From positions 744,001 through 808,000 of the forward strand of contig NZ_BMGA01000001.1 of assembly GCF_014639535.1 (NCBI RefSeq): DNA of 64,000 nt, read 5' to 3'. The translations under genes and the position numbers were made by a program. Below the pieces are notes generated by a model. It had not been told where the DNA came from. It ran no database searches and worked only from the letters and a program-made list of their open reading frames with translations. Position 1 is the first letter of the stretch, and each line of letters begins with the position of its first letter. This DNA is from Flavobacterium palustre. Lineage in GTDB: Bacteria; Bacteroidota; Bacteroidia; Flavobacteriales; Flavobacteriaceae. Positions 50,784 to 59,800 of this stretch are shown here, piece after piece.

Positions 50784-51455
50784 TCAAACCAATTTATATT
50801 TTCTGACTGTTCTAAAATGTTCTATTGCAATCATAATTAAATGGAAGGCGTTCAAAAAAAAGTAAAAAGGCATTAACCATTCGATAAATTTTCCCAAAAA
50901 CGGTTCATTATTATAATGGCGATACAAACGACTATAGCTACTTGAATATACGTAAATAACGCAAAATTGTAAAACAAGAAACCACCAACTCTTTTGAATC
51001 AATTTTCCAGAAATTGTTTTTGATTTTGTTTTCGAAATAAAAAATAGACTAATTATTCCGCCAAAACAAAATAAAAAATATACCGAATAAAAAACTAGTT
51101 TTACAGTATTATAAACAAATTCTTCTGGATATAACGTTGTAATGATTGCTATTAAAAAACTAAAAATAGCAGCAGCTGGAAACAAGAATTTATATTGACC
51201 TTTAAAAAATGAAGAAAACTTTTCCATAACTATTCTTGGAGCTGCAAATTTTCCTGAAGGATTAATTTCTTCCAATTCTCTTTCCCATTTAAGCATAGCT
51301 TTAGAAAAAGCAACATCAAAATTAGATTCTTCGGTTTCTAATTCAATATCCGTTACAATATGATCCAGTAATTCCAGTTTAATTTCTTCATAAACCACAC
51401 CTTTATCTATTAACGTTTGGTCAATAATTGCAATTTGTTCGTTGGTTAATTTCAT
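50784..51455 (-). CDS. Membrane protein in a PadR operon
   Basis: Integral membrane protein of 223 aa with about four helices after a soluble N-terminus (LTNEQIAIIDQTLIDKGVVYEEIKLELLDHIVTDIE). The soluble helical part resembles the N-terminus of DUF1700-type partners of PadR regulators. It follows the PadR gene by 10 nt, the usual order for regulator and membrane partner pairs. No catalytic motif is seen; function unknown. Confidence 0.75.
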   Translation of the reverse strand: MKLTNEQIAIIDQTLIDKGVVYEEIKLELLDHIVTDIELETEESNFDVAFSKAMLKWERELEEINPSGKFAAPRIVMEKFSSFFKGQYKFLFPAAAIFSFLIAIITTLYPEEFVYNTVKLVFYSVYFLFCFGGIISLFFISKTKSKTISGKLIQKSWWFLVLQFCVIYVYSSSYSRLYRHYNNEPFLGKFIEWLMPFYFFLNAFHLIMIAIEHFRTVRKYKLV

Positions 51456-51465
51456 AGCTCGAAAA

Positions 51466-51813
51466 TTAAAATTCTAATTTTGGATTCACTAAACTCTGCA
51501 TATTTCTAATAAAATCTTCCAATTCCGAGAGTCGATTGACGGTTTCTTTTTCTCCCGATTCTGTTAGTTTATAATATTTTCGCATACGATTATCTACTTT
51601 TTCAATCTCTACATCAAGAAAACCATCGGCTTCCAGTTTATGCAAAGCAGGATAAAGTGCCCCTTCGGTAATATTCAATTCTCCTTGCGTAATAGCTTTT
51701 ACTTTTTGGGTAATTTCATAACCATACATTTTACCATTTTCTTCTAATAATTTCATGATAATGGTATTTAGACTGCCTTTGTATAATTGTGAGTTTTTCA
51801 TGATCGCTTTCAT
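51466..51813 (-). CDS. PadR-family transcriptional regulator
   Basis: Winged-helix regulator of about 115 aa. SLNTIIMKLLEENGKMYGYEITQKVKAITQGELNITEGALYPALHKLEADGFLDVE is the hallmark PadR DNA-binding domain. A TTG start at 51825 is possible, and an ATG at 51801 (MKNSQLYKG) is a good alternative; I use 51813 because a full promoter ends just upstream (51823-51853) and the TTG lies inside it. It is likely an autoregulated repressor of itself and the membrane partner gene, and may also affect the divergent oxidoreductase gene. Confidence 0.85.
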   Translation of the reverse strand: MKAIMKNSQLYKGSLNTIIMKLLEENGKMYGYEITQKVKAITQGELNITEGALYPALHKLEADGFLDVEIEKVDNRMRKYYKLTESGEKETVNRLSELEDFIRNMQSLVNPKLEF

Positions 51814-51822
51814 TTTGAATAA

Positions 51823-51853
51823 CAAACATACATAAGTTTCTTATACATAACAA
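51823..51853 (-). promoter_or_regulatory. Promoter of the PadR operon
   Basis: The minus strand shows TTG (51853-51851), a 20-nt spacer, then TATGTTTG (51830-51823), matching the Bacteroidota primary sigma consensus TTG...TAnnTTTG. It overlaps the region controlling the divergent oxidoreductase gene. Confidence 0.65.
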
Positions 51854-51904
51854 ATTTAGGTATTAAATTTTTATCTTTTGATTTTAAGAAGCTATTCCGT
51901 TTGC

Positions 51905-51912
51905 TATCTTTG
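51905..51912 (+). promoter_or_regulatory. -7 element of the PaaE-like oxidoreductase gene
   Basis: TATCTTTG matches TAnnTTTG, 17 nt before the ATG at 51929. A TTTTG lies 24 nt upstream (51876-51880), slightly beyond the usual spacing. It shows that the in-frame ATG at 51878 lies inside the promoter and is not the start. Confidence 0.6.
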
Positions 51913-51928
51913 TCAAAAATTATATCAC

Positions 51929-52978
51929 ATGCCCAATTTTTTGAAACTCATTATAAAAGAGGTTAAAAGAGAAACCGCCGCTGCCGTTTCGATTCTATTT
52001 AATGTACCTGAAGAATTAAAAGACAATTATAAATTCATTGCGGGACAGTACGTAAATATCCGATTAACATTGGACGGAAAAGAAATTCGTCGTGCGTATT
52101 CCATTTGTTCTTCGCCTGAAAGTGGCGAATTGCGCATTGCCGTAAAAGCCGTAAAAGATGGTTTGTTTTCTCAATTTGCCAATAGCCAGTTAAAAGCAGG
52201 CGATATGCTCGAAGTAGGAAAACCGGAAGGAAAATTTACTTTTGAACCCGATGCACACAAACAAAAAAATTATGTTGCTTTTGTTTCAGGAAGCGGAATC
52301 ACGCCAGTTTTGTCTATACTGAAATCGGTTTTAAAAAGCGAACCAAAAAGTTCTTTTGTATTGGTTTACGGAAATAAATCGCCTGAAGAAACCATTTTTC
52401 ACCAGGAATTACATGACTTGCACCTGCAATATGTAAACAGATTGTTTGTGCATTATGTATATAGTCAGGCCAAGGCTGATGAAGCTTTGTTTGGTCGAAT
52501 TGATAAATCGGTGGTGAATTATGTTTTGAATAACAAACACGCTGCCTTAGAATTTGAAAAGTTCTATTTGTGCGGTCCTGAACAAATGATTGATACGGTT
52601 TCGGGAATTTTGAAAGAGAAAAACGTAAAAGATTCGGCCATTAAGTTTGAATTGTTCACGGCATCCGCTTTTGAAAATGAAATCAAAGAGTTGAGCGGAC
52701 ATTCGAAAATTACCATTATGGTGGACGACGAAGAGACGTCTTTCGAAATGTCTCAAAAACAAACCATTCTGGAAGCCGCTTTAAAACAGGGAATCGATGC
52801 ACCTTATTCCTGCCAGGGCGGAATTTGCAGCAGCTGTCTTTGCCGCGTGACAGAAGGAAGTGCCGAAATGAAGAAAAACTCTATCCTAACCGATAAAGAA
52901 ATTGCCGAAGGCTTAGTATTAAGCTGTCAGGCTCATCCAACATCAGATACTATCTATGTGGATTATGATGATGTTTAA
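51929..52978 (+). CDS. Ferredoxin reductase with 2Fe-2S domain, PaaE/ring-hydroxylase reductase-like
   Basis: Electron-transfer flavoprotein of 349 aa. Order of domains: FAD-binding barrel with RRAYSICSSPESGELRIAVK (about 55-75), NAD(P) domain with YVAFVSGSGITPVLSILKS and LCGPEQMID, then a C-terminal plant-type ferredoxin with CQGGICSSCLC and a fourth Cys in LSCQAHP. This is the layout of PaaE and similar reductases that supply electrons to oxygenases. An in-frame upstream ATG at 51878 is rejected because the promoter lies after it. No oxygenase gene is adjacent, so the partner is unknown. Confidence 0.92.
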   Translation: MPNFLKLIIKEVKRETAAAVSILFNVPEELKDNYKFIAGQYVNIRLTLDGKEIRRAYSICSSPESGELRIAVKAVKDGLFSQFANSQLKAGDMLEVGKPEGKFTFEPDAHKQKNYVAFVSGSGITPVLSILKSVLKSEPKSSFVLVYGNKSPEETIFHQELHDLHLQYVNRLFVHYVYSQAKADEALFGRIDKSVVNYVLNNKHAALEFEKFYLCGPEQMIDTVSGILKEKNVKDSAIKFELFTASAFENEIKELSGHSKITIMVDDEETSFEMSQKQTILEAALKQGIDAPYSCQGGICSSCLCRVTEGSAEMKKNSILTDKEIAEGLVLSCQAHPTSDTIYVDYDDV

Positions 52979-53027
52979 TCAGATGGCAGATTTTAGATTG
53001 CAGATTTCAAAAATTAAATATTTAACG

Positions 53028-53058
53028 AAAACTTCTCTGAAAAGGGAAGTTTTTTGTT
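53028..53058 (+). terminator. Rho-independent terminator
   Basis: AAAACTTCTCT pairs with AGGGAAGTTTT (with G-U), followed by TTTTTGTTTT. It ends the reductase gene before the toxin-antitoxin pair. Confidence 0.8.
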
Positions 53059-53109
53059 TTAAGGATGTTGGGGTTTTTCTTATATTAGCAAAGAGTTTTA
53101 AACAAAATA

Positions 53110-53140
53110 TTGATTTTTGTTACATTATTAGTTAACTTTG
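53110..53140 (+). promoter_or_regulatory. Promoter of the HigBA-like toxin-antitoxin operon
   Basis: TTG (53110-53112), a 20-nt spacer and TAACTTTG (53133-53140) fit the Bacteroidota consensus. It ends 2 nt before the toxin ATG at 53143, implying a very short or absent leader. Confidence 0.6.
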
Positions 53141-53142
53141 CT

Positions 53143-53499
53143 ATGGAAAAAATTCGACAAATCATATTTTATCAAGATTACTTTTTGGAGTTTTATAATC
53201 TTCAAAACGAAAAAGTTCAAAAGAAAATTGATGAAGTTCTTTTTATGATTACTGTTTTAGAAAGAATTCCTAAAAAATTCTTTGATCATTTGAGCGGAAC
53301 AAATGGTTTGTATGAAATTAGAATTGAATTTGGAGGCAATATATTTAGAATATTTTGTTGTTTTGACGAAGGCAAACTAATTGTCCTTTTTAATGGTTTC
53401 CAAAAGAAATCTCAAAAAACTCCAAAAAGTGAAATAGAGAAAGCGGAAAAACTTAAAGAAGCCTATTTTAAGATAAAAGACAATGAAAAAAGAAAATAA
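53143..53499 (+). CDS. RelE/HigB-type toxin of a type II toxin-antitoxin system
   Basis: Probable mRNA interferase of 118 aa, cytoplasmic, of the phage Gp49-like (DUF891) HigB branch. Visible features are KIRQIIFYQDYFLEFYNLQNEKVQKKIDEVLFMI, FFDHLSGTNGLYEIRIEFGGNIFRIFCCFDEGKLIVLFNGFQKKSQKTP, with the family's RIFCCF and FNGFQKK. An in-frame ATG at 53110 (MIFVTLLVNFA) is rejected because the promoter overlaps it. The toxin gene precedes and overlaps its antitoxin by 17 nt, as in HigBA pairs. The locus is AT-rich. Confidence 0.87.
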   Translation: MEKIRQIIFYQDYFLEFYNLQNEKVQKKIDEVLFMITVLERIPKKFFDHLSGTNGLYEIRIEFGGNIFRIFCCFDEGKLIVLFNGFQKKSQKTPKSEIEKAEKLKEAYFKIKDNEKRK

Positions 53500-53782
53500 C
53501 ATTACAACTTTTGATGAACTTTTAGAATCCAAATATGGAAAGCCAGGAAGTTCAGAAAGAATCAATTTTGAAATTAAAGCTAAAGCATTTGCAATTGGCG
53601 AATTGATAAAAGAAGAGCGCAGACTAGCCCATTTAACTCAACAAGAACTAGCAGATAAAACCGGAACTAAAAAAAGTTTTATCTCAAGAATTGAAAATGG
53701 TCATACAGATATTCAACTTTCTACTTTGTATCGATTATTAGAAATTGGATTAGGAAAAAAAATTTCTATTTCAATAGCTTAA
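53483..53782 (+). CDS. HigA-type helix-turn-helix antitoxin
   Basis: Antitoxin of 99 aa with an Xre-type DNA-binding domain: HLTQQELADKTGTKKSFISRIENGHTDIQLSTLYRLLEI (about 50-88). It should neutralise the upstream toxin and repress their shared promoter. Its start overlaps the toxin gene by 17 nt, so it is co-translated. The N-terminal 45 residues contain a charged helix likely to bind the toxin. Confidence 0.9.
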   Translation: MKKENNITTFDELLESKYGKPGSSERINFEIKAKAFAIGELIKEERRLAHLTQQELADKTGTKKSFISRIENGHTDIQLSTLYRLLEIGLGKKISISIA

Positions 53783-53851
53783 AAATTACAAACTAGTGCA
53801 AGCATTTTAGTTTGTAAAGATTTAATATCTAATTTTTAATCTATACACACC

Positions 53852-54160
53852 ATGAAATCCATTCGGGAAATATTCAAGAACAATCCTTCGCTTCTGGACG
53901 AACCGGAAGTGCAACAACTTATAGATTATTGTGAAGAATTACAAGACGAAATTGTGGAGTTTAAATTTCAAAAAACAGACAATAAAGAACTCGCCATGCT
54001 TGATATGCTCAAAGAAGTGATTAAAGGCTGCAACGCCATCGAAAAAGAGCAAATGGAACACGACCGTTATGGTTATCCCGCACCCGATTATCAGGAAACC
54101 ATTTCGAATCTAAAAAACTATATTTATGAGCGATGTAAAGACGAAAAGATTTATTTGTAA
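53852..54160 (+). CDS. Small conserved-type protein of unknown function
   Basis: No family recognised. The 102-aa sequence is helical and acidic (MKSIREIFKNNPSLLDEPEVQQLIDYCEELQDEIVE, then ELAMLDMLKEVIKGCNAIEKEQMEHDRYGYPAPDYQE). It begins 69 nt after the antitoxin stop and reads like a real gene by amino-acid use. No signal peptide or membrane segment. It may belong to the plus-strand transcript after the toxin-antitoxin pair, but no link in function can be stated. Confidence 0.65.
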   Translation: MKSIREIFKNNPSLLDEPEVQQLIDYCEELQDEIVEFKFQKTDNKELAMLDMLKEVIKGCNAIEKEQMEHDRYGYPAPDYQETISNLKNYIYERCKDEKIYL

Positions 54161-54200
54161 ATGAAATTCCAAATTCCAACGGCATAAAAATTAGGATTTA

Positions 54201-54962
54201 CTACAAAAACGCATTCCAAAAGAACATGTTTTTCTGTCTTTTGTTTTCTTCCTTATCATCGCCATAACTAAACCAATCCTTCGTTTTTTCTTCAATCATT
54301 GTTCTTAATCCTTTTAAATCATACATTTTTTTGGCTGTAATGGGTTTTATTTCGGAAGCGTTAGTGAATGTTACATCAACTTTAGTAGCAATATAAGAAG
54401 TATATAATCGTGGAATGGTAAGTCCTAAAATCATACCCGGCAAACCGGAAATGGAACAAGGACCGCCCGAAATGGTAATGTCATCCGTATAAAAAGCAAA
54501 TACATATACATCGTCCATGATTTTACCTACGGCTTTTCGGCAATTGTAACCGGCTATTTCCCTGTTTTCATTGGTGATTTTCCATTCAATTTTTGGAATA
54601 CTATCAGCTATAACAAAATTAGTTCCTACTATTTGTTTTTGCATACTCATAGTTCCGGTTGTAAAATCAAAATACCAGCTGTTTTCTTCATCAGCATCTT
54701 TTTCGTGTTTTGGTATTCTTGTTTTTGGACTCCATCTGTCAAATTTGAATAGACTTTTATTATCGGCGAAAGTATAATTGAAATAGGATATTTTCAGGTC
54801 AGACAGATTCTCTTTCAGCATCTCGTCCCAACTGTCATTAGACATCGTTTTTTTTAGATTGGTACTTACTTCATATTCAATTACAGCTTTATCTACAAAT
54901 TGCTGCGCTTGTAATGTGCTTGTAAAAATAAATGCTGCTATAAAAAAAAGTATTGGTTTCAT
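54201..54962 (-). CDS. GLPGLI family exported protein
   Basis: Periplasmic protein of 253 aa with a signal peptide (residues 1-19, ending TLQAQ). The family name motif appears as SGLPGMILGL within GGPCSISGLPGMILGLTIPR, preceded by GYNCRKAVGKI. Function of the family is unknown. It is 71 nt downstream of a TonB-dependent-receptor-like gene on the same strand. From memory, such GLPGLI and outer-membrane barrel pairs recur in flavobacteria, which suggests the two work together, perhaps in metal or peptide handling. Confidence 0.88.
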   Translation of the reverse strand: MKPILFFIAAFIFTSTLQAQQFVDKAVIEYEVSTNLKKTMSNDSWDEMLKENLSDLKISYFNYTFADNKSLFKFDRWSPKTRIPKHEKDADEENSWYFDFTTGTMSMQKQIVGTNFVIADSIPKIEWKITNENREIAGYNCRKAVGKIMDDVYVFAFYTDDITISGGPCSISGLPGMILGLTIPRLYTSYIATKVDVTFTNASEIKPITAKKMYDLKGLRTMIEEKTKDWFSYGDDKEENKRQKNMFFWNAFL

Positions 54963-55033
54963 CGTTTGTAAATTATGTATTAGAAGTTATAAGTTGTGAA
55001 ATTCTCATTGAAATTTCCAGTCGTTACAACTCA

Positions 55034-57814
55034 TTATTTTTTTTCTGTTCCGTTTCCGTTTTTAAAATTCCAGGTAAAGCCTACCATCACATATCTTTTA
55101 AGCCTGTCGTTTTGTTCTTCTCCTACAATATTTTCATAATTATATCTGTTTATGCCTACGTTTTGATTCAAAATATCCCGTATCATGATATAAGCCGTAA
55201 ACTCGTCTTTTTTAAAGGTGCGTTGCAATCTTGCATTCCACAATTGATTACTAAGATTGTCCTGAAAATCAGCCGTTTTTTGTCTGGTATTCAAATTGTA
55301 ATCGGTAGAAAGTTTCCACTTTTCTCTGAAATAAATTCCGGCATCCAAGCTTAAATTATTGGTGTTAAATGATTTTATTTCATCGTTTTGAGAAGTACGG
55401 TTTCGGTTATTTGAAAAACTATTACTTAAACTGAATTCGTATTTCTTTTCTTTGAATTTATTTAAATAAACCGAAAATCCTGAATTCAAATTACTTGAAT
55501 TATTGAGTTTGTTATTAATACTAAGTACTGATTTATTATAGCTAAGCGACGGATTAAGATTGACACGTAAATCTATTTTTTTTATCTTAAATCCATATCC
55601 AAAATAAAAATTACCCGAGAAATTACCGTTTGTGTTTATAGGTGTGGAAATTGTTTTAGCGCTTTCCGGATCTATATCTCTGTTATAGGTAATTAAATTA
55701 GAAGTCGTTCTAAAATTAATACTTTGGTAAAAATGCGATTCTGTCAAAATACTATAACTACTGTGCGATATTCTTATATTGTTGCTAAAGGATTGTTTTA
55801 AATCCGGATTACCCACAACCTGATTAAAGAAATCCTGATTGTTTCTTAAAGGTTGCAATTGATCTATTGTAGGCTGTCTGGTTGCTCCCTGATAATCAAG
55901 ACGCAAATTACTGTTGCTTTTGTACTTATAAGTAAAATTGGCAGCCGGGAAAAGATTAGTGTAATTACGCTTGTATTCTTTGTCCATGGTTTGATCTAAC
56001 AAATCAAATGAAGTAAAACCAAAACCACTTCCAAAACTATAATTGATTTTTTTAGCATTGTAACTCAATTTTATATTGGGCCTGTGAGTTGTTATTTCCT
56101 GTTTGAACTGGTTTGATAAAGCATCTACAACCACATCATATTCGCTGGTATCTTCAGAATAATCATAGGTTAGATAATTGCTTTTACCCGTATTATAAGT
56201 AAGTTGATAGGCAAATTGTAATGCGAATTGCTTGCTCAACGGCTCGGTATAAGTAACATTTACAGCTAAATTTTGATTTGTTCTCTCTCCTACTTTATTT
56301 TGATTCACATCGGTTCTGGAAGCAAAAACACCTCCTTCATAACTTTCGTTGAAAGACTTTAAAAAATTATTTGAATTGGTATTCAGGCTGCTCCAACTCC
56401 CGTTTACCGAAAATGTACGACGGGCTTTGGCAAATTTATGTTTAAACAAAATACTCGCAAACAAAGATTCCTTATCCGAATTTGTAGTAAATGTTTTTTG
56501 CTGTTTGTTCTTCAGCACTCCATCTGCTCCGGTAGTGGTTCCGTTAGTAAATTCATCACTTTCAGTATCATAAAAATTAGTTCTGGCGGTAAATTTTATA
56601 GAGTTTAAAGAATCTAATTTTACATCATAAGTAGCATTTAGTTTAAAATTACTTCTGTTTACATTACTTACTGTAGATGTGTTTTCGTTTAATTGGGTTT
56701 CTCCTATTCGTGTTTGGGTAAATCTGGTATTATTGTTATTGTAAATTTGATTATTGAATTTTGGCGACACATTCAATGTTTGTTTATCATTCCACTTGTT
56801 GCTGTACTGCAATCCTGCATTAGTGTTTTTGATAAAACCATTTTGAGTATTTATATAAGGTTCTTCGTCATTATTGCCGCCTGTCCATTCATAACTTACA
56901 TTTCCATCGTCGTCCATATTCATGCTGATATCATCACGACCTCCAAATCGATCGCTATCCTGCCAGCTCAATCCATCCTGCCCGGTATTTCCATTCAATA
57001 AAAATGCCGACAGTTTTCTTTTTCCTTTAAAACTGCTAAACATCGAATTGGTGTTATATCGGGAATCTGCATCCGAAAATGGTTCATTTGCCGCATCTAT
57101 TTTACCAAAATAACCTTTCTTTTTATCTTCCTTTAATTTCAGATTAATTGTTTTTTTAGTTTCACCATCATCAATTCCTGTAAACTCGGCCTGATCGCTT
57201 TTCTTATTAAAAACCTGAACTTCTTTCACCGCATCGGCTCTTAAGTTTTTTACCGCCATACCCGGATCATCACCAAAAAATTCTTCGCCATCTACCAATA
57301 CTTTTTGTACCGTTTCACCCATTGCTTTGATTACTCCATTTTTATCTACCTGTATTCCCGGCAGTTTTTTAAGTAATTCTTCAACGTTAGCATTAGCATC
57401 TACTTTAAAATCACTGGCTCTGTAGCTGGTAGTGTCGCCTTTAATTCTGATTGAACCGGCTTTTACAACTACTTCCCGAAGCACTTCTATTTTACTTTTC
57501 AAAGCAATATTTCCCAGTTTTATATCGCCTCCGTTAGCAAGTACAGCATCTACATAATCAGCATATTGACTATGCGAAGTCATCAATATATAATTTCCTG
57601 ATTTTACATCTTTAAAATTAAATTTACCCTGTTGGTCCGATCGGGTAAACTTATATAAAACAGAATCGACAGGAGTAAGTAAAGCCACAACCGAATTATA
57701 AACCGGAGTTTTATCTTTACTATCAGTTATAAGACCTGAAATAGTAGCTTTTTGGGAAAATGCTGAAAAAGAGAATAAGAACAAAATTGCAATTGTTAAT
57801 GTAATTTTTGGCAT
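55034..57814 (-). CDS. TonB-dependent-receptor-like outer-membrane barrel protein
   Basis: Outer-membrane protein of 926 aa with a signal peptide (1-20, ending SFSAFSQ). An N-terminal carboxypeptidase-regulatory-like domain (ATISGLITDSKDKTPVYNSVVALLTP) leads to a plug domain (YRASDFKVDANANVEELLKKLPGIQVDKNGVIKAMGETVQKVLVDGEEFFGDDPG), then a long beta-barrel rich in alternating aromatic and polar strands to the end (RYVMVGFTWNFK). It is of the OMP_b-brl_3 type rather than SusC. It likely imports or exports a ligand with the GLPGLI partner downstream. No TonB-box function can be confirmed by eye. Confidence 0.9.
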   Translation of the reverse strand: MPKITLTIAILFLFSFSAFSQKATISGLITDSKDKTPVYNSVVALLTPVDSVLYKFTRSDQQGKFNFKDVKSGNYILMTSHSQYADYVDAVLANGGDIKLGNIALKSKIEVLREVVVKAGSIRIKGDTTSYRASDFKVDANANVEELLKKLPGIQVDKNGVIKAMGETVQKVLVDGEEFFGDDPGMAVKNLRADAVKEVQVFNKKSDQAEFTGIDDGETKKTINLKLKEDKKKGYFGKIDAANEPFSDADSRYNTNSMFSSFKGKRKLSAFLLNGNTGQDGLSWQDSDRFGGRDDISMNMDDDGNVSYEWTGGNNDEEPYINTQNGFIKNTNAGLQYSNKWNDKQTLNVSPKFNNQIYNNNNTRFTQTRIGETQLNENTSTVSNVNRSNFKLNATYDVKLDSLNSIKFTARTNFYDTESDEFTNGTTTGADGVLKNKQQKTFTTNSDKESLFASILFKHKFAKARRTFSVNGSWSSLNTNSNNFLKSFNESYEGGVFASRTDVNQNKVGERTNQNLAVNVTYTEPLSKQFALQFAYQLTYNTGKSNYLTYDYSEDTSEYDVVVDALSNQFKQEITTHRPNIKLSYNAKKINYSFGSGFGFTSFDLLDQTMDKEYKRNYTNLFPAANFTYKYKSNSNLRLDYQGATRQPTIDQLQPLRNNQDFFNQVVGNPDLKQSFSNNIRISHSSYSILTESHFYQSINFRTTSNLITYNRDIDPESAKTISTPINTNGNFSGNFYFGYGFKIKKIDLRVNLNPSLSYNKSVLSINNKLNNSSNLNSGFSVYLNKFKEKKYEFSLSNSFSNNRNRTSQNDEIKSFNTNNLSLDAGIYFREKWKLSTDYNLNTRQKTADFQDNLSNQLWNARLQRTFKKDEFTAYIMIRDILNQNVGINRYNYENIVGEEQNDRLKRYVMVGFTWNFKNGNGTEKK

Positions 57815-58045
57815 AAAATAGTTTCTGTTTATATTGTATTAACATCTAAAAAAGCAACTTGATAAAAAAAGTTCCTCTTTTTCCTGAATTAATCCAGAGT
57901 TGTAAGACCTAACTCACAGAGAGCCAAAATAGTATTTTTTACACTTATAATTTAAAAGCTATTTGTTAAATAATTGGTAAAATTATTCTTTCAATAAAAA
58001 AACTGAGGAAATATCAAGCTTGAGTAAGAATGTAGCCTAATTTAC

Positions 58046-59095
58046 TTATTGACAATTATTTAAAATTTTCACAACGGAATCAACGCTAATGGTACGCATA
58101 ACATCTTCATAGCCTTCCACTTTTTTATTTCCATATACCGAAGTAGGTAATTTTGGAAACAAATTTCTATCGGCAACCAAGGCATTTTCCAAGGACTGAT
58201 TAAAAGGCGAAAAACCGGCAAAAGGATGTGTAGCACCCCAAAGTGTTATGACTTTTACGCCAAGCATCGCTGCAATATGAGCGTTTCCGGAATCCATAGA
58301 AAGCATCACATCAAGATTGCTAATGAGTTGTAATTCCTGCTGAAATTTGATTTTTCCAGCCATATTGATGACGTTTTCATAAGGTTTCGAAATAGAATCT
58401 AAGATTTCAATTTCTTTTTTTCCGCCACCAAAAAGAAGTATTTTATTATCTTGGTTTTGTGCCAATTGTGCAATAACTTCCTGCATTAAATCCAAAGGAT
58501 ACACCTTAGAATCATACTGTGCAAAAGGTGCAATTCCGATTAATTTTTCGTGATTTTCGCCAATTATTTCCAGAATATCAGCATTTAAAACAGCTTTTTC
58601 AGGAAATGTTGGATTAGACAAATCAAGCTTGAAACCAAGTTCTTCAAACACTTTTACATGTCTTTCAAACATTGTTGGCAATTGTACGAATACTTTATTT
58701 TCGGATCTGGTTAAGGCCTTTTTTCCGGCTCTTCCTTTGTCAACAGAAGCTGTTTTTTTTCCGCTCAAAGCAAAAAGTGTTCTCACAACTTTAGAACGAA
58801 GTACATTATGCAAATCGGCAAAAGCATCAATTTTTAACTTTCGTAAATCATTAAACAATCGAATCAGACCCGGAAAGCCTTTATGTCGTTCTTTTTCATC
58901 AAAAGCAAAAAAAGTAACATTAGGTATCGATTCGAAAAAAGGTTTAAAAAACGGTCGGGAAATGACCGTTATTTTAATATTAGGATACTGTTTTACAAAA
59001 GCCCGTAAAACAGGAACCGTCATAGCAACATCTCCCATTGCGGAGAGTCTCATGACGGCTATATGTTGAATTTTTGAAGTCAACTGACTCTCCAA
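58046..59095 (-). CDS. Glycosyltransferase family 9, heptosyltransferase-like
   Basis: Cytoplasmic glycosyltransferase of 349 aa, probably adding a sugar to lipopolysaccharide core. Landmarks are HIAVMRLSAMGDVAMTVPVLRAF at the N-terminus, IDAFADLHNVLRS, LIGIAPFAQYDSKVYPLDLMQEV, and MSMDSGNAHIAAMLGVKVITLWGATHPFAGFSPF in the nucleotide-sugar domain. It begins 1 nt after the DUF4254 gene. The donor sugar cannot be assigned. Confidence 0.9.
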   Translation of the reverse strand: MESQLTSKIQHIAVMRLSAMGDVAMTVPVLRAFVKQYPNIKITVISRPFFKPFFESIPNVTFFAFDEKERHKGFPGLIRLFNDLRKLKIDAFADLHNVLRSKVVRTLFALSGKKTASVDKGRAGKKALTRSENKVFVQLPTMFERHVKVFEELGFKLDLSNPTFPEKAVLNADILEIIGENHEKLIGIAPFAQYDSKVYPLDLMQEVIAQLAQNQDNKILLFGGGKKEIEILDSISKPYENVINMAGKIKFQQELQLISNLDVMLSMDSGNAHIAAMLGVKVITLWGATHPFAGFSPFNQSLENALVADRNLFPKLPTSVYGNKKVEGYEDVMRTISVDSVVKILNNCQ

Positions 59096-59096
59096 A

Positions 59097-59702
59097 TTAT
59101 TTCTTCCCCTGGTACAAAACAGGATTCAATTCATCATCGTTGTACATTTTCATTTGTTTGTACACTTTCATGAATTTATCGCCGTTTTCAATATCCGTCA
59201 ACAAATCATCAATTGCCGTTGACAAATCAGTTCTTTGTTCTAAAAGTACATTTAGTTTTTCCTGGCATTTATCTCTGTGTTCTTGTGAAGCTTCAGCACG
59301 AGTCGCTTCTTCAGTCATGTGATAAATTTTCAATGCTAAAATTGACAAACGGTCAAATGCCCAAGCCGGACTTTCGGAGTTGATTTTAGCATTCTCTTTT
59401 ACATGAACTTTACTGTATTTTTGAAGAAAATAACTATCAATATATTCCACCATATCCGTACGTTCCTGATTAGAAGCATCGATTCTTCTTTTTAAAGTCA
59501 AAGCCGCAACAGGATCAATTTGTGGATCACGAATGATATCTTCAAAATGCCATTGAACCGTATCAATCCAGTTTTTTAAATACAATAAATGCTCGAACTG
59601 ATCCTTTGGGTAAGGATTATTTATAGGTTGATCCACATTATCAAATTGGTGATAATCTTTTATACTTTGTTCAAAAACGGAATAGGCTAATTTTGAAAAC
59701 AT
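59097..59702 (-). CDS. DUF4254 family protein
   Basis: Helical cytoplasmic protein of 201 aa (YSVFEQSIKDYHQFDNVDQPI; WHFEDIIRDPQIDPVAALTLKRRIDASNQERTDMVEYID; INSESPAWAFDRLSILALKIYHM). DUF4254 proteins are found next to GT9 glycosyltransferases in Bacteroidota, as here (1-nt spacing), so a role in surface glycan synthesis is likely but unproved. A TATCTTTG -7 element lies 20 nt upstream (59722-59729, minus strand). Confidence 0.85.
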   Translation of the reverse strand: MFSKLAYSVFEQSIKDYHQFDNVDQPINNPYPKDQFEHLLYLKNWIDTVQWHFEDIIRDPQIDPVAALTLKRRIDASNQERTDMVEYIDSYFLQKYSKVHVKENAKINSESPAWAFDRLSILALKIYHMTEEATRAEASQEHRDKCQEKLNVLLEQRTDLSTAIDDLLTDIENGDKFMKVYKQMKMYNDDELNPVLYQGKK

Positions 59703-59721
59703 CTTTATCTTTTTATTTGGA

Positions 59722-59729
59722 CAAAGATA
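59722..59729 (-). promoter_or_regulatory. -7 promoter element of the DUF4254-GT9 operon
   Basis: The minus strand reads TATCTTTG (TAnnTTTG) 20 nt before the DUF4254 start. No TTG is at ideal spacing. Confidence 0.45.
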
Positions 59730-59800
59730 CTTTTTATACTTTTATAAAAAAATTAGATTCCAACTTTCTCACTGTCATTTCTAACCAAAATTATTCTGCC

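Noticed and set aside
53110-53145. Toxin start at 53110
   Set aside because: The upstream ATG lies within the promoter, so the transcript would not contain it.
58629-59069. 146-aa plus-strand frame
   Set aside because: It is antisense to the GT9 gene and shows no recognisable feature.
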